From: Anaerolineales bacterium UBA3499
GTDB taxonomy: Bacteria; Chloroflexota; Anaerolineae; Anaerolineales; UBA11657
Length of the DNA: 64,000 nt
Direction of reading: 5' to 3'
NCBI GenBank assembly: GCA_002377585.1
Contig: DFQC01000005.1
Location: 15,481 to 79,480 of the forward strand
Shown: positions 62,276 through 64,000 of the stretch, piece by piece
Position numbering within the stretch: the stretch's first letter is position 1
How the letters are laid out: each line of letters starts with the position of its first letter
Made by a program: the position numbers and the translations under genes
Notes under the pieces: generated by a model
Told to the model about the DNA's origin: nothing
Database searches by the model: none
What the model saw: only the letters and a program-made list of their open reading frames with translations

Positions 62276-63211
62276 CTAATTTACTTCTTTTTTATATAGC
62301 TGCTTATACAATTTGCTTAATATGCGCACCTGACGCTCTGCATGATAACTTGATCTGACCAAAGGAGCACACTCGACCCAATCAAACCCTAAATCTTCTT
62401 CAGCATATGACCTAATTTCATCAAATTCATCCATTGTATAGTAACGTTCAATTGGCAAGTGTTTCCGAGAAGGTTGTAAATACTGACCTACGGTAAGAAT
62501 GTTGACCCCCCAGCTGTGAATATCAGCAATGGTATTCTTGATTTCTTCCATTGACTCACCTAACCCTACCATTATGCCGCTTTTAGTAAGGACATCTGCG
62601 TCTATCGCGCGAGCATTACATAATACCATTTTGGCCCATTCGAAATTATCTTGTGGCTGTACTTTCTTAAATAACCTCGGTACGGTCTCCACGTTATGAT
62701 TGAGTATCTCTGGACGAGCCTGCATAACTGTCTGCAACGCTGAAATAGACCCTTTGAAATCAGGTATTAGAACCTCTACTGAACAACCAGGATGCTGTAA
62801 ACGTATTTCACGTATAACCATGGCAAACAAAGGTGCGCCCCCATCATCACGCTCGTCCCTATTTACACTGGTAACAACGGCATGTTCCAGATTCATTTGT
62901 TTAACTGCTGCAGCAATACGACGCGGCTCATCCCAATCTAACAGCCCCGGTCTACCAGTCATAACATCGCAAAATCCACAAGACCGCGTACATACATTTC
63001 CCATCATCATAAAAGTTGCCGTTCCGGAACCCCAACACTCCCCAATATTAGGGCACTGAGCCTCTTCACATACCGTATGTAATTGGTTTGAACGCATCAA
63101 ACCAATCAATCTTTTGTAGTTTTCACCTCCAGGTGCTCTAACTTTTATCCAAGGTGGTCGCCTACCTATCTTTTTAGTTCCCGGTTCGAGATGTAACAAA
63201 TCTGTTGTCAT
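62276..63211 (-). CDS. lipA: Lipoyl synthase (radical SAM)
   Basis: A 311-residue enzyme inserting two sulfurs into octanoyl groups of 2-oxoacid dehydrogenases and GcvH. The auxiliary cluster motif CEEAQCPNIGEC and the radical-SAM CTRSCGFCDV are present. The C-terminal RSSYHAE supplies the serine ligand. GLGESMEEI lies between. It follows lipB by two bases on the same strand and converges with the nucleotidyltransferase gene (seven bases between stops). Confidence 0.96.
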   Translation of the reverse strand: MTTDLLHLEPGTKKIGRRPPWIKVRAPGGENYKRLIGLMRSNQLHTVCEEAQCPNIGECWGSGTATFMMMGNVCTRSCGFCDVMTGRPGLLDWDEPRRIAAAVKQMNLEHAVVTSVNRDERDDGGAPLFAMVIREIRLQHPGCSVEVLIPDFKGSISALQTVMQARPEILNHNVETVPRLFKKVQPQDNFEWAKMVLCNARAIDADVLTKSGIMVGLGESMEEIKNTIADIHSWGVNILTVGQYLQPSRKHLPIERYYTMDEFDEIRSYAEEDLGFDWVECAPLVRSSYHAERQVRILSKLYKQLYKKEVN

Positions 63212-63213
63212 TA

Positions 63214-63981
63214 TTAATTCCTATATACACATGAGTCAACTAACAATCTATCGGATGACACCATTTCCTTATCAAACATCCTTCCAAATTCACGAATGAC
63301 AATACTCTGCACATCTTGTATCGTTGGTACATCTGATAATACCTCAGACATAGAGATGGTTCCATAACCTTCGAGACCACATGGCACAATGCCCTTAAAA
63401 TAAGGTTCCTGAATATCAATATTAATAGCAAACCCATGTTGACTAATCCCGTTCTTGTCCACTCTAATACCGATCGACCCTATCTTACGAGGCAGGTCAT
63501 TGGCCTTACATGGAGTAAGCTGTCCTGTTGATGAAGCACCGGATTCCACCCACACTCCAGTCAACCCAGGGACCTGTGTAGATTTGATACCAAAATAACC
63601 TAGTACATTAATTAGCATGACCTCTAGTTTGCGAATATAGCTTATATAATCTGACGGAAATGTATGTGAATCGTCCACGTTAACACTGCCTAAATCCAAT
63701 ATAGGATATCCAATCAACTGTCCCGGGCCATGATAAGTAATGCCACCACCACGGTCAGTTTCACAAACTACAATGTCATAATGGATTAATTGATCATCAG
63801 TGTAGATTAAATCCTCATAGTTTGCTGAACTACCCAAAGTGTAAGTGTGAGGATGTTGCAACAAAAGTATACAGTCAGAACGTATACCAGCTGCTAGCTC
63901 TGCAGCTAGCGCAGATTGCAAAATGCGCGCATCTGCATAGTCAATTGTACCCACATCTATGGCTTGACATAATGTTCCCAT
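63214..63981 (-). CDS. lipB: Octanoyl-[acyl-carrier-protein]:protein N-octanoyltransferase
   Basis: A 255-residue LipB that moves octanoyl from ACP to lipoyl domains. Motif RGGGITYHGPGQLIGYPI is complete, the lysine lies in RKIGSIGIRV, HGFAINI follows, and the thioester cysteine is in GIVPCGLEGYG. About 20 C-terminal residues extend past the common end. The start ATG is 19 bases from the window edge; its promoter is outside. Confidence 0.95.
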   Translation of the reverse strand: MGTLCQAIDVGTIDYADARILQSALAAELAAGIRSDCILLLQHPHTYTLGSSANYEDLIYTDDQLIHYDIVVCETDRGGGITYHGPGQLIGYPILDLGSVNVDDSHTFPSDYISYIRKLEVMLINVLGYFGIKSTQVPGLTGVWVESGASSTGQLTPCKANDLPRKIGSIGIRVDKNGISQHGFAINIDIQEPYFKGIVPCGLEGYGTISMSEVLSDVPTIQDVQSIVIREFGRMFDKEMVSSDRLLVDSCVYRN

Positions 63982-64000
63982 GCAACAAATTGTACCACCC

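Noticed and set aside
1..64000. CRISPR arrays, insertion sequences, prophage or attachment sites
   Set aside because: No regularly spaced repeats, transposase, integrase or phage structural genes were seen on either strand.

Overview
The window is 64 kb of AT-rich, gene-dense bacterial chromosome with about 60 protein genes, one tRNA and no gap over 300 bases without a gene. I see no insertion sequence, prophage, integrase, rRNA or CRISPR array. Gene content points to an aerobic, respiring, didermless heterotroph of the Chloroflexota (a marine SAR202-like or related lineage is my best guess). The clues are a Thr/Pro-linker surface protein, a four-cysteine CcmH with a Cys-type CcmE, a b6-type cytochrome b with an APWY Qo motif, glcDEF, CaiB and molybdenum-hydroxylase genes, and a PyrF-PyrE fusion. 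The placement is inference; no ribosomal marker is present.

Layout. 1-7003: partial metF, the msrPQ methionine sulfoxide repair pair, a GT2 glycosyltransferase fused to a nucleotide-binding domain, rsmI, a surface protein, a parvulin lipoprotein and an NmrA-type reductase. 7009-9266: beta-ureidopropionase and a class III aminotransferase (end of a reductive pyrimidine-type pathway). 9438-22830: the most interesting block, a tightly packed minus-strand operon. It encodes the three subunits of a xanthine-dehydrogenase-type molybdenum hydroxylase, an amidase, the AllF/AllG/AllH (FdrA, DUF1116, DUF2877) carbamoyltransferase set, a double-domain cyclase-family hydrolase, a cytosine-deaminase-like amidohydrolase and an NCS2 nucleobase permease. 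A clear terminator closes it. It reads as uptake, hydroxylation, ring opening and phosphorolytic cleavage of an N-heterocycle or ureide. 23005-36307: a CaiB-type CoA-transferase, then a minus-strand run pyrC-pyrB-pyrFE-pyrD preceded by glcD-glcE-glcF, xdhC, a YbaK-type deacylase and acetyl-CoA synthetase.

36545-44808: a MoaD-like protein with an unusual tail, a GT-C membrane glycosyltransferase, CoxG, an SPFH protein, tRNA-Ser(CGA), an RNase D-like nuclease, and the Rieske / cytochrome b / dihaem cytochrome c operon. That operon has a strong promoter overlapped by a perfect 10-bp inverted repeat. 44994-51308: a complete cytochrome c maturation cluster (ccmE, F, H, G, I-like, A, B, C and a short ccmD-like gene). 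This supplies haem attachment for the cytochrome c just upstream. 51393-63981: sugar isomerases and kinase, a PEP/pyruvate-binding-domain protein, a tandem RNase HI with a degenerate second half, HIT hydrolase, BirA, gatC-gatA, a sugar nucleotidyltransferase, and lipA-lipB. No recognisable DNA-binding regulator occurs anywhere in the window.
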